Shown in pieces: positions 15,417 to 22,875 of a stretch of 32,803 nt of DNA. The notes beneath the pieces are model-generated. The model searched no databases. It had not been told where the DNA came from and worked only from the letters and a program-made list of their open reading frames with translations. The DNA is from an uncultured Eggerthellaceae bacterium (GTDB taxonomy: Bacteria > Actinomycetota > Coriobacteriia > Coriobacteriales > Eggerthellaceae). The position numbers were made by a program, and so were the translations under genes. Every line of letters begins with the position of its first letter. The first letter of the stretch is position 1. The stretch is taken from assembly GCA_905234785.1 (NCBI GenBank), contig CAJOIP010000019.1:1-32803 (forward strand). The letters are read 5' to 3'.

Positions 15417-16172
15417 TTATACGTAACGATACGTTTGCATCATCTCGTCGGCAAGTTCCCTCTTGCGGCACTCGTCGCACACGCGCGGCGCTTCGCCTTG
15501 CGCGCCGACGGCATGTTGAATCGACTCGGGCGTGCCCATGAGGTTGCCGCATTTCTCGCAGAACACCAGGTCGAACTCGCGGTTCCAGATGGTGCGGGTC
15601 GTGTCGGTCTGCGCGTACTCGATAGCGCCCGTGGGGCACACGTTCGCGCAGCTGAGGCACCCGACGCAGAACTCGGATGGCCGGTCGTAGGGCGTGTCGA
15701 CTTTCTTCTCGGTGCCGCGCAGCACGGTGGAGATGGCGCCTGTTCCAAGGCTGTCGCACGCCTGCACGCACAATCCGCACAGGATGCATTTCTCGTTGTC
15801 GATCGTGACCAGGCGGTCGAAGCCGTCAGAGCCCATGGAGGCGTTCATCTCGGCGATGCGCTTGGCATCGGGTGCACGGTGGGCCAGGAGGGCGAAGATG
15901 ACCGCGCGCTCTTCCAGGATCTTCTCGGACTTCGTGTACACGGCGCATTCCTGGCTCACGGGGTACACACACGACGTCACGACCTTGCGGCGCCCGCGTT
16001 CTTCCACTTCCACGATGCAGATGCGGCAGCAGGCGCGGTGGTCTGCGAACGCATCGGATCGGCACAGCACCGGAATGGGGATGTTGTTGCGCCGCGCCAC
16101 GTCGTAGATGTACTCGCCCTTCTCGCAGGTGCATTCCTTGCCGTCGATGGTGATGGTCAGCATCTCGCTCAT
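15417..16172 (-). CDS. HoxU/NuoG N-terminal-like Fe-S subunit of the AOR-associated electron-transfer module
   Basis: The 251-residue protein begins with a [2Fe-2S] ferredoxin domain (TITIDGKECTCEKGEYIYDVARRN, then CRSDAF...HRACCRIC...SCVYPV). CILCGLCVQACD and CVGCLSCANVCPTGA bind two [4Fe-4S] clusters. The C-terminus has a CEKCGNLMG...CDEC pair resembling a zinc or rubredoxin-like knuckle. It resembles the short HoxU-type subunit, with no hydrogenase or molybdopterin domain attached. The His-Cys3 motif that normally holds the N5-type cluster between the two parts is absent (only LLAHRAPDAKRI remains). It would relay electrons between the NuoF-like flavin subunit and the AOR side. The ATG at 16172 overlaps the upstream stop (ATGA), with GAGGAGG inside the preceding gene. 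Confidence 0.82.
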   Translation of the reverse strand: MSEMLTITIDGKECTCEKGEYIYDVARRNNIPIPVLCRSDAFADHRACCRICIVEVEERGRRKVVTSCVYPVSQECAVYTKSEKILEERAVIFALLAHRAPDAKRIAEMNASMGSDGFDRLVTIDNEKCILCGLCVQACDSLGTGAISTVLRGTEKKVDTPYDRPSEFCVGCLSCANVCPTGAIEYAQTDTTRTIWNREFDLVFCEKCGNLMGTPESIQHAVGAQGEAPRVCDECRKRELADEMMQTYRYV

Positions 16173-17971
16173 GCGGGCCTCCTCTCGGTCAGCACCGCGT
16201 CGAAGCGGCATGCCTCGCGGCAGCTGCCGCAGGCAATGCACAGATGCGGGTCGATGACGTGCGCTTCCTTGCGGTCGCCCGAGATGGCGCCGGCAGGGCA
16301 GGCGCGCGAGCACAGGCCGCAACCGGTGCATGCGTCTGCGTTAATGGTGAACTGGGTGAGCTTCTCGCACACGCCGGCAGGGCAGGTCTGCTCGTTGATG
16401 TGCGCCTCGTACTCGTCGCGGAAGAACTTGATCGTGGTCATGACCGGGTTGGGAGCCGTGCGGCCCAGGGCGCACAGCGATGCGTCCTGCATCGTGCGCC
16501 CGATGCGCTCGAGAAGCTCGATGTCGCCGGGCTTGCCGCGGCCTTCGCAGATGTCGGTGAGGATGGCGCGCATCTGCCGTAAGCCCTCGCGGCACGGCGT
16601 GCACTTGCCGCAGCTCTCCTCGCAGAGGAAATCGACGTAGTAGCGCGCGACTTCCACCATGCACGAGCGGTCATCCATGACGATCATGCCGCCCGAGCCC
16701 ATCATGGCGCCGTATTCGGTGAGCGTGTCGAAATCGACGGGAAGGTCGAGCAACGACTCGGGAATGCAGCCGCCGGACGGACCGCCGGTTTGGATGGCCT
16801 TGAACGGGCGGTCGTCGATGATGCCGCCGCCGATGTCGTAGATGAGCGTGCGCAACGTGGTGCCCATGGGCACCTCCACGAGGCCCGTGTGCTTCACCTT
16901 GCCGACCATGGCGAACACCTTGGTGCCCTTCGAGTTCTCGGTGCCCACCCGGGCGTACGCCTCGCCGCCTTCGCGCAGGATGGTGGGAATCGAGGCGAGC
17001 GATTCCACGTTGTTCAGCACGGTGGGGTGGTCGAACAGGCCGCGCTGCACGCTGCGGATGTACTTGGCGCGCGGCTCGCCCACGCGGCCTTCGATCGAGG
17101 CCATGAGCGCGGTCGATTCGCCGCAGACGAACGCGCCGCCGCCGCGCACGATGGAAAGATCGAGCTTGTGGCCCGAACCCATGATGGAATCGCCCAAGAT
17201 GCCGGCCTCGTACGCGTCGTCGATGGCGTGCTGGATGTGGTCGCGCGCGAGCGCGTACTCGTCGCGAATGTAGAGCACGCCCTCTTCGGCGCCGATGGCC
17301 AGCGCCCCGATGATCATGCCCTCTATGACGGCATGGGGCGAACCTTCCATCGTGGAGCCGTCCATGAACGCGCCCGGGTCGCCCTCGTCGCCGTTGCACA
17401 CGATGTATTTCGGGAACACGTCGTAGCCTGCGGCCGTGCGCCACTTGCGCCCGGTGGGGAAACCGGCGCCGCCCTTGCCGCGCAGGCCCGACTTCTCGAC
17501 TTCGGTGATGATCTCGTCGGGCGTCATGGCGAGGGCTTTCTTCAGGCCCTTGTAGCCGCCGCGGGCGATGTAGTCGTCGAGCGACAGCGGGTCGATGATG
17601 CCGACGTCGCGCAGCACGACCTTGTGCTGAAGGGCATAGTAGGGGTTATCGGCCATGTGCTCGTAGGTTTGACCGTCTTTCTTGAACAGCAGCTTTTGGA
17701 CAGGCTCGCCGTCAAGCGAATCGACAATCGCCGCAGCGTCGCGCTCTTTCACGCGGTAGTACATGAGGTCGCGCGGCATGAAGCGGACGATGGGGCCCTG
17801 CTCGCATTCGCCGGAACAACCGGTCCGCACGACTTGCGCGCTGACTTCCACGTCGTCCGAAAGGCCGCGTGCGTCGAGTTCGGCCTGTATGGCGTCGGCA
17901 ACGCCGAGCGCGCCGTTGGCAATGCAGCCCGTTCCGCAACAGACGAGGATCTTCTCGGTGCCGTTAATCAT
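16169..17971 (-). CDS. NuoF/HndC/HydB-like NAD(H)-binding flavin and Fe-S subunit
   Basis: The 600-residue protein has three parts. An N-terminal thioredoxin-like [2Fe-2S] domain (VCCGTGCIANGA...RTGCSGECEQGP) spans about 1-90. The NuoF core has GLRGKGGAGFPTGRKW for NADH and NGDEGDPGAFMDG for FMN, followed by ESCGKCTPCREG and its [4Fe-4S] ligands. A C-terminal two-cluster ferredoxin (CTGCGLCSRACPAGA, CIACGSCREACRFDA) ends it. This layout is shared by NADP-reducing hydrogenases, bifurcating hydrogenase HydB and NADH-linked tungstoenzyme or benzoyl-CoA reductase modules. No hydrogenase catalytic subunit is present, so its partner is most likely the AOR encoded upstream. The start overlaps the NuoE-like stop (ATGATTAA). 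Confidence 0.88.
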   Translation of the reverse strand: MINGTEKILVCCGTGCIANGALGVADAIQAELDARGLSDDVEVSAQVVRTGCSGECEQGPIVRFMPRDLMYYRVKERDAAAIVDSLDGEPVQKLLFKKDGQTYEHMADNPYYALQHKVVLRDVGIIDPLSLDDYIARGGYKGLKKALAMTPDEIITEVEKSGLRGKGGAGFPTGRKWRTAAGYDVFPKYIVCNGDEGDPGAFMDGSTMEGSPHAVIEGMIIGALAIGAEEGVLYIRDEYALARDHIQHAIDDAYEAGILGDSIMGSGHKLDLSIVRGGGAFVCGESTALMASIEGRVGEPRAKYIRSVQRGLFDHPTVLNNVESLASIPTILREGGEAYARVGTENSKGTKVFAMVGKVKHTGLVEVPMGTTLRTLIYDIGGGIIDDRPFKAIQTGGPSGGCIPESLLDLPVDFDTLTEYGAMMGSGGMIVMDDRSCMVEVARYYVDFLCEESCGKCTPCREGLRQMRAILTDICEGRGKPGDIELLERIGRTMQDASLCALGRTAPNPVMTTIKFFRDEYEAHINEQTCPAGVCEKLTQFTINADACTGCGLCSRACPAGAISGDRKEAHVIDPHLCIACGSCREACRFDAVLTERRPA

Positions 17972-18455
17972 GCGCGCTCACCACCTCGCCGTTCGCGTAG
18001 CTTTCGATGATGCCGGGAATCTGATCGACACGCAGCTTGTTGTGGTACGTCCCGTCGACGAGCATGACGGGAGCAAGGGCGCACGATCCCAGGCAGTTCA
18101 CGAGCTCAACCGAGAACGTGCCGTCCTCGGTCGTCTCGCCCGGATCGATTCCCAGGTTGCGCTTCAGCTCGGTGGCAAGGTTCATGGCGCCGCGCAGGTG
18201 GCAAGCGGTGCCGTTGCAGATCTTGACGATGTGGTCGCCCTTTGGCGTGAGCGAAAGGGCTTTGTAGAACGTCGCCATCGAATACAGTTGGGCTTCGGCG
18301 CAGCCAAGGTAAGCCGCCAGCGCCGAAAGGCCCTCTTCGGGAATGTAGTTGAACGCATGTTGCATGTCCTGCATGGCGGCCAGCGCGAACCGCTGGTCGG
18401 CAGGATACGCCTCGATGATCTCGGAAATCTTCGAGGCTTGCTCTTGATCGGTCAT
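17964..18455 (-). CDS. NuoE-like [2Fe-2S] subunit
   Basis: The 163-residue thioredoxin-like protein has ligands CNGTACHLRGA and CLGSCALAPVM in the NuoE/HndA pattern (C-x4-C...C-x3-C). The N-terminal helical region includes LAAMQDMQHAFNYIPEEGL and YSMATFYKALSL, both typical. It passes electrons to or from the flavin in the NuoF-like partner and is part of the same soluble complex. ATG 18455 follows a purine-rich GAGGTGATT; a longer in-frame version to 18488 is less likely. The stop overlaps the next start. Confidence 0.88.
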   Translation of the reverse strand: MTDQEQASKISEIIEAYPADQRFALAAMQDMQHAFNYIPEEGLSALAAYLGCAEAQLYSMATFYKALSLTPKGDHIVKICNGTACHLRGAMNLATELKRNLGIDPGETTEDGTFSVELVNCLGSCALAPVMLVDGTYHNKLRVDQIPGIIESYANGEVVSAHD

Positions 18456-18506
18456 AATCACCTCATTTCCAATGTGGCAGGAGGGCATGTCGCCGCTACC
18501 ACATTT

Positions 18507-18779
18507 CTACCCACCGGCAACCAACGGGGTGATGGCGACGTAATCGTCTTCGGTCAATTTGGTGGCTACGCCGTCGAGATGCTCGATATGGCGGCCGTTG
18601 ACCATGATGATGACGTCGTCGCCCTTGTCGGTGCCGTCCTCGCTCAATATGAGGCTGCGGAATTCGGGCCAACGCTTCGAGAGGTCCTCCATAAGCGCGA
18701 GGACGTTCCCAGGCGCGGGAACGTCGCACGATTTGCAGCCAGTGATTTGGCGGTATGTCGCGAAGAACTTGACGAGCAT
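18507..18779 (-). CDS. moaD: MoaD-like sulfur-carrier protein
   Basis: The 90-residue ubiquitin-fold protein ends in PLVAGG; the terminal Gly-Gly is the thiocarboxylation site. MLVKFFATYRQITG at the start and DDVIIMVNGRHIEHLDGVATKLTEDDYVAITPLV at the end match MoaD. It donates sulfur for the dithiolene of molybdopterin or tungstopterin. MoaD homologues often lie beside tungsten AOR genes, and this one sits between the AOR and the NuoE-like gene. GGAGGG precedes ATG 18779. No MoaE is encoded in this window, so a shared synthase large subunit must come from elsewhere. Confidence 0.88.
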   Translation of the reverse strand: MLVKFFATYRQITGCKSCDVPAPGNVLALMEDLSKRWPEFRSLILSEDGTDKGDDVIIMVNGRHIEHLDGVATKLTEDDYVAITPLVAGG

Positions 18780-18807
18780 GATGACCCTCCGTATCAAGGA
18801 TATGTGG

Positions 18808-18837
18808 GTGGGCCAGGGGTTGAGGCCCCTGGCCCAC
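18808..18837. promoter_or_regulatory. Intercistronic hairpin between the AOR and moaD genes
   Basis: Perfect 12-base arms (18808-18819 and 18826-18837) flank a 6-base loop just after the AOR stop. No U-tract follows on the minus strand. It may stabilise AOR mRNA or reduce read-through into moaD and the redox genes. Confidence 0.6.
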
Positions 18838-18854
18838 CGGCCCCCTTCCCGGAG

Positions 18855-20666
18855 CTAGTATGTGATGCTCAGCTCGTCGAGCTTCTCTTGCGTGGGGATG
18901 CCGTCCGCAGTCCAATTGCGGGCCTCGTAGTACTCGGCCAGCATGGTCTGCAGTTCGTTGACCTTGCCCTTGGCAGGGCCAGTTGGCAGTGCCTCGCGCA
19001 GCAGGCGCGGCGGAAGCGTGTCCTTCTCGACGCCAGCCTGGATGTTGAAGCGCTTCTCGAGGTTCCAGATGCGCTCGCCCTTGAGCAGGATCTCCTCGTC
19101 GGTCTCGTCGGAACCGACCGCCTCGCGGTATTGGCCGGCGATTTCGGGCAGCCCGATGCCGAACGTGGTGAACAGGCAGATGCCCGTGGAGTCGCACAGG
19201 GCCGTGAGGTCCTGGAACAGCTTGAGCACAGGAGCCTTGCCCTCGGAGACCTGCGGGTCGAGCTTCATGGGGATGCCCAGAACCTCGGGGGAGATCATGT
19301 AGCCGCGGACGTGGCAGCCGCCGCGGTTCGAGGTGGCGTACTCAAGGCCGATGCCCTGGATGGCGCGGCCGTCATAAGCAGGCATTTCCTGCTTCTTGAC
19401 GGACATCGACAGCTCGGGATGGCCGTACTTTTCGGCCAGGCGATACGAGCCCAAGCCGATGGTGTTGCCGAAGCCCTCGCCGTCGGCGCACATCTGAGCC
19501 AGCTTCACCATGGCCTCCGCGTCGCCGAAGCGCAGCGGGAAGCCGATGTCGGATTCGGGGATGGCGCCCATCTCGAAGAGCTCCATCGCGCAGGCGACCG
19601 TGGAGCCGAGGGTGATCGGGTCCATGCCCTGCTCGTTGCAGATGAAGTTAGCCTTGACGATGGCGGCGATGTCGTTAACGCCGCAGGCTGCGCCGTAGGA
19701 CCAGCCAGCTTCGTACTCGGGGCCCTCGCCGAAGCCGTCGAAATCGCCCCTGCCCTCGACCTTGGTCACGCGACCGCAGGCGATGGTGCAGCCGAAGCAG
19801 CCCTGGTTCTTGACGAGATGCGTCTCGGCCAGGCGCTCGCCGGAGGTGTCGTCGGCCTTCTCCCAGAAGGCGCCGTCGCGCGCGTTGTGCAGCGGCAGTC
19901 CGCCGACTTCGTTGACGATGTTGACCAGGATCTGCGTGCCCAAAGCACCCAGGCCCTCGCCGGTGACGGGATGCTCGCGCAGCATCGTGCGGGCCTTAGT
20001 GGCCTCTTCCATGAACTTCTCGGGACGCGCAACCTTCACGCCGCCCGTGCCGCGCACGACGACGGCTTTCAGGTTCTTCGAGCCCATGACGGCGCCCATG
20101 CCGCCACGGCCGGCAGCGCGGTTCTTGTCGTTCATGATGGTGGCGTACAGCATGCCGCGCTCGCCCGGCGTGCCGATGCAGGCCACGCGAACCGAACCGT
20201 ACTTTTCCTCGAAGGCCTCGGTGACCGGGTGCACGCCCTGGCCCCACAGATCGCCTGCGGGCACCAGCTCGACGAGCTCGTCGTCGATGTGCAGGTAAAC
20301 GGGCTCGGCAGCCTTGCCCTCGAAGATGATGCCGTCATAGCCGGCGTACTTCAGCTCGGGGCCGAAGTGCCCGCCGGAGTTCGCCGCGCCGATGATGCCG
20401 GTCAGCGGAGCCTTGGAGACGACCTCGTAGCGGCCAGCCGAGCAAGCGGCGGTGCCGGTGAGCGGGCCGGTCATGAAGATGAGCTTGTTCTCGGGAGAGA
20501 GCGGGTCGATCTTCGGGTCGACTTCGTTGCAGTAGTACTTGGTGCCCAGGCCGCGCGCGCCGACGTAGTCGTTGGCGTCCTGCATGTTCAGCGGTTCCTT
20601 TTTGATGGTGCCTTCGGTCAGGTTGACGCGAAGGATGGTGCCCATCCAGCCATTTCCCTGAGTCAT
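18855..20666 (-). CDS. aor: Tungsten-containing aldehyde:ferredoxin oxidoreductase
   Basis: The 603-residue protein spans the full AOR family. The N-terminal domain has [24 protein letters not shown] and [23 protein letters not shown], which hold the bis-pterin tungsten cofactor. The [4Fe-4S] ligands are CFGCTIACG (Cys about 289, 292, 296) and the final Cys of CDSTGIC (about 496), the normal four-ligand set. AORs oxidise aldehydes to carboxylates, or run in reverse, in the cytoplasm. The gene overlaps the upstream ferredoxin by one base (TAATG) and has GGAGG upstream. Its neighbours (ferredoxin, NuoEF/HoxU-like) resemble NAD-linked AOR complexes of mesophiles and the Bam benzoyl-CoA reductase layout. 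The Bam-specific subunits beyond these are absent here, so an aldehyde-type substrate is more likely. Confidence 0.93.
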   Translation of the reverse strand: MTQGNGWMGTILRVNLTEGTIKKEPLNMQDANDYVGARGLGTKYYCNEVDPKIDPLSPENKLIFMTGPLTGTAACSAGRYEVVSKAPLTGIIGAANSGGHFGPELKYAGYDGIIFEGKAAEPVYLHIDDELVELVPAGDLWGQGVHPVTEAFEEKYGSVRVACIGTPGERGMLYATIMNDKNRAAGRGGMGAVMGSKNLKAVVVRGTGGVKVARPEKFMEEATKARTMLREHPVTGEGLGALGTQILVNIVNEVGGLPLHNARDGAFWEKADDTSGERLAETHLVKNQGCFGCTIACGRVTKVEGRGDFDGFGEGPEYEAGWSYGAACGVNDIAAIVKANFICNEQGMDPITLGSTVACAMELFEMGAIPESDIGFPLRFGDAEAMVKLAQMCADGEGFGNTIGLGSYRLAEKYGHPELSMSVKKQEMPAYDGRAIQGIGLEYATSNRGGCHVRGYMISPEVLGIPMKLDPQVSEGKAPVLKLFQDLTALCDSTGICLFTTFGIGLPEIAGQYREAVGSDETDEEILLKGERIWNLEKRFNIQAGVEKDTLPPRLLREALPTGPAKGKVNELQTMLAEYYEARNWTADGIPTQEKLDELSITY

Positions 20667-21142
20667 TATGCACACACCTCCTCGACAGCCGCCTTGAGTT
20701 TGTCAGCGGCGATCTTCTTCTTGTCGGGGACCTCGACGGGGTCGACGACCGAGATCGCGCCAGTCGGGCAGTGCACGGCGCACCAGGCCTCGCCGTCGCA
20801 CAGGTCGCACTTGAAGACCTTCTGCTTGCGCGGAGAGTACGACACGTTGCCAAGCGGGCAAGCGCTGACGCACATCTTGCACACGATGCACTTGCTGGCG
20901 TCGTGCGCGATGACGCCGTCTGCGTTGCGCTTGAGCGCGCCCGTCGGGCAGATCGCGGCGCAGCAGGCCTCGTCGCACTGCATGCACATGATGGGAACCG
21001 TGATCGCAGCTTCTTCGTAGTGGAACACGCTGACGCAAGCAAGGCGGGGATTGAATTCCTCGTTATGCTTGAACGAGCAGACGAGTTCGCACGTGCGGCA
21101 GCTGACGCACTTCTTCGGGTCCACGACTAGCTGTTTAGCCAT
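20666..21142 (-). CDS. Four-cluster [4Fe-4S] ferredoxin subunit paired with AOR (AorA/HycB-like)
   Basis: The 158-residue protein has cysteine groups [35 protein letters not shown] and [14 protein letters not shown], which can hold four [4Fe-4S] clusters in the DmsB/HycB arrangement. There is no signal peptide, so it is cytoplasmic. It opens the operon and is translationally coupled to the AOR gene, which identifies it as the small electron-transfer subunit of the complex. ATG 21142 follows GAAGGGAAG; an in-frame start at 21178 is less likely. Confidence 0.88.
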   Translation of the reverse strand: MAKQLVVDPKKCVSCRTCELVCSFKHNEEFNPRLACVSVFHYEEAAITVPIMCMQCDEACCAAICPTGALKRNADGVIAHDASKCIVCKMCVSACPLGNVSYSPRKQKVFKCDLCDGEAWCAVHCPTGAISVVDPVEVPDKKKIAADKLKAAVEEVCA

Positions 21143-21184
21143 AGAGCTTCCCTTCTCTCGTTTTACACCCGTCATCATTCAAGC

Positions 21185-21295
21185 ACCCGATTTAGGCAGA
21201 AAAGCCCGGATTGGTGAATTCACCTTGGCGAACTTGACTGTTTCTACCCGATTTGGGCATACAATTAGGCAGAAACGGGTTTGGCTTCTGCCTAA
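21185..21295 (-). promoter_or_regulatory. Repeat-rich control region upstream of the AOR operon
   Basis: Written on the plus strand, TTAGGCAGAAA occurs at 21192-21202 and 21265-21275, and its inverse TTCTGCCTAA at 21286-21295. The last two form an inverted repeat with an 11-base spacer. ACCCGATTT occurs at 21185-21193 and 21246-21254. A 12-base palindrome, GGTGAATTCACC, lies at about 21213-21224 between them. This arrangement upstream of the first gene suggests cooperative binding by a regulator. No promoter could be placed with confidence, and the regulator is not identifiable. Confidence 0.5.
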
Positions 21296-21470
21296 CGCAT
21301 TCCCTCTGTCATCCTGAGCGGAGCGCGAAGCGCGGCCCCCCAGCCGTGCAGGGCGGAGTGCGAATCGCATTCCCTCTGTCATCCTGAGCGGAGCGCGAAG
21401 CGCGGAGTCGAAGGATCTCCGCGAAGCGGCGGGCAAAGCCCGAGATCCCTCGCTAACGCTCGGGATGACA
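21296..21470. repeat. Dispersed intergenic repeat: 40-bp direct repeat plus GTCATCCTGAGC inverted element
   Basis: A 40-base sequence is repeated almost exactly at 21296-21335 and 21366-21405 (period 70). Each copy contains TGTCATCCTGAGCGGAGC. The second copy continues into a terminal inverted repeat, GCTCGGGATGACA, near 21459-21471, making a closed hairpin element. GTCATCCTGAG-type repeats are widespread intergenic elements in bacteria. This one lies between the divergent AOR operon and the fic gene and carries no gene. Confidence 0.75.
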
Positions 21471-21506
21471 TGAAGTGACATTTGGCCCCGTCAAAGGAGG
21501 CGACTT

Positions 21507-22547
21507 ATGCGCACGTTCGATTACCGCCACCTGCCGGCGCGCTTGTTCGACGGCAAGGTGGGCGACGCCAACGTTCGGGCGTACGAGGACAAAGGCAAGC
21601 TCGACATGCTGAAGGAGCTGCACCCCGACGTGCTCGAGGCGCTGCGCGAGCGGGCGCATTTCGACAACGTCGAGGCTTCGACGCGCATCGAGGGTCTCTA
21701 CGTCGAATCCGACCGCGTCCGCGCGGTGATCGCGGGCGACGAGCCGCTCGGCGACACCGAAGCCCAAATCGCCGGGTATTCCAAGGCGCTGCACGCGCTC
21801 GAGGACAACACGGATGAATTCGGCTTGAACACGACGACGATCCTGGCGCTGTACGAGGCGCTGTATGCCTACCGCGATCTGGGGCGCAAGAGCCGGTACC
21901 GCAAGAAGGACTACATGTACGTGCAGGTCGACGGCCATATGCAGGCCATGCCGGTCAGCCCCATCACCGCGTTCGAGACCCCGCTCGTGCTGGGCGGCGC
22001 GTGCGACAGCCTGTCCGACGCCTTCAACGCCGCCGCGTGCAGCCCGCTCATCTTGAACGCGGTGTTCACGGTCGACTTCCTGTGCATCCGCCCGTTCGAC
22101 GAGGGCAACGGTCGCATAGCGCGCCTCTTCGCAGACCTGCTGCTGATGAAAGCAGGGTTCGACGTCGCACGTTACGTCAGCATCGACCGCATCATCGAGA
22201 ACAGCGCGATGGACTACTACGACGCGCTGAACGCGTGCGTCGAGCGGTGGGACCGCGGGCAGAACGACTACGCGCCCTTCGCGCGGTATTGGCTCGACGT
22301 CGTGCACGAGGCGCACCGCCAGCTGTTCGCCAAAGTGCAATTGGGCACGGCGCCCGCAAGTGGCAAGACCGAGCGCGTGCGCCTGTTCGTGGCGCAGGCT
22401 GCGGGGCCGGTGACGAAGCGCCAGGTTCGCGAGGCCCTTCCCGACATCAGCGAGGCCACGGTGGAAGCCGCCCTCGGCGCCATGGTGAAAGAGGACAGCG
22501 TCGAGAAGCTCGGCGCCGGCCGTTCCACATCGTACCTTTGGAAATAG
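21507..22547 (+). CDS. Fic-domain protein with Arg in place of the catalytic His
   Basis: The 346-residue protein has a Fic core and a C-terminal winged-helix domain (TKRQVREALPDISEATVEAALGAMVKE...TSYLW). Near residues 50-65 the sequence VEASTRIEGLYVE matches the inhibitory (S/T)xxxE(G/N) helix of class II Fic proteins. The active-site motif reads RPFDEGNGRIAR instead of HPFx(D/E)GNGRxxR: codon CGC at 22089-22091 gives Arg195 where His is required for AMP transfer. CAC to CGC is a single base change. The rest of the motif is intact, so the protein may be inactive for AMPylation or have another role. ATG 21507 has AAAGGAGG upstream. It is not paired with an antitoxin gene. Confidence 0.85.
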   Translation: MRTFDYRHLPARLFDGKVGDANVRAYEDKGKLDMLKELHPDVLEALRERAHFDNVEASTRIEGLYVESDRVRAVIAGDEPLGDTEAQIAGYSKALHALEDNTDEFGLNTTTILALYEALYAYRDLGRKSRYRKKDYMYVQVDGHMQAMPVSPITAFETPLVLGGACDSLSDAFNAAACSPLILNAVFTVDFLCIRPFDEGNGRIARLFADLLLMKAGFDVARYVSIDRIIENSAMDYYDALNACVERWDRGQNDYAPFARYWLDVVHEAHRQLFAKVQLGTAPASGKTERVRLFVAQAAGPVTKRQVREALPDISEATVEAALGAMVKEDSVEKLGAGRSTSYLWK

Positions 22548-22616
22548 CGATTGCGGGGATGTCCCGCCGCGCCCTTTCGCACGATTGACGAAATAAACGG
22601 GAAATGCAGTGTGCGC

Positions 22617-22775
22617 TACGGTTCTGGGCGTGAAAATGGCATTCTTGAAAGTATATGTACGCATGAAGTCCACTTATAACGTACAAAAGCCAGCAAAACA
22701 TGGAAATGTGCGCGTGGAAGTGGCGGCGTTCGTGCATTAAGCCTTCAGGATGTCATTTTCACGCGCGGAACGAAA
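22617..22775. repeat. Imperfect inverted repeat flanking an AT-richer segment (MITE-like)
   Basis: Arms of about 25 bases (around 22619-22643 and 22749-22773) match at about 20 positions and contain the core GCCATTTTCACGCCC or a variant. They enclose about 105 bases that are noticeably AT-richer than the genome. The exact 15-base core recurs at 31028-31042. No transposase or target duplication was seen. The stretch between fic and lysA holds no recognisable gene. Confidence 0.45.
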
Positions 22776-22831
22776 ATCAGGCGATCGAGCACGTTCACAG
22801 CCTCGAAATAATGCCACGCACGCTGGTTTGC

Positions 22832-22837
22832 TATCAT
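22832..22837 (+). promoter_or_regulatory. -10 box of lysA
   Basis: TATCAT about 40 bases upstream of the lysA ATG. It is the same box form as at 1356 and 6487, without a clear -35. Confidence 0.4.
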
Positions 22838-22875
22838 GGGCGCATTCAACCGGAGATGCGAGAAAGCGAAGCGCC

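Noticed and set aside
15417..17971. NAD(P)-linked [FeFe]- or [NiFe]-hydrogenase
   Set aside because: There is no H-cluster domain or NiFe large subunit; the HoxU-like protein ends after its ferredoxin clusters.
18855..20666. BamB subunit of a class II benzoyl-CoA reductase
   Set aside because: The NuoEF-like neighbours resemble the Bam layout, but the other Bam-specific subunits and any aromatic-degradation genes are absent here.
17763..21020. 1085-codon open frame opposite NuoE/MoaD/AOR genes
   Set aside because: It covers several well-supported genes antisense, shows no motifs, and runs through their intergenic hairpins.
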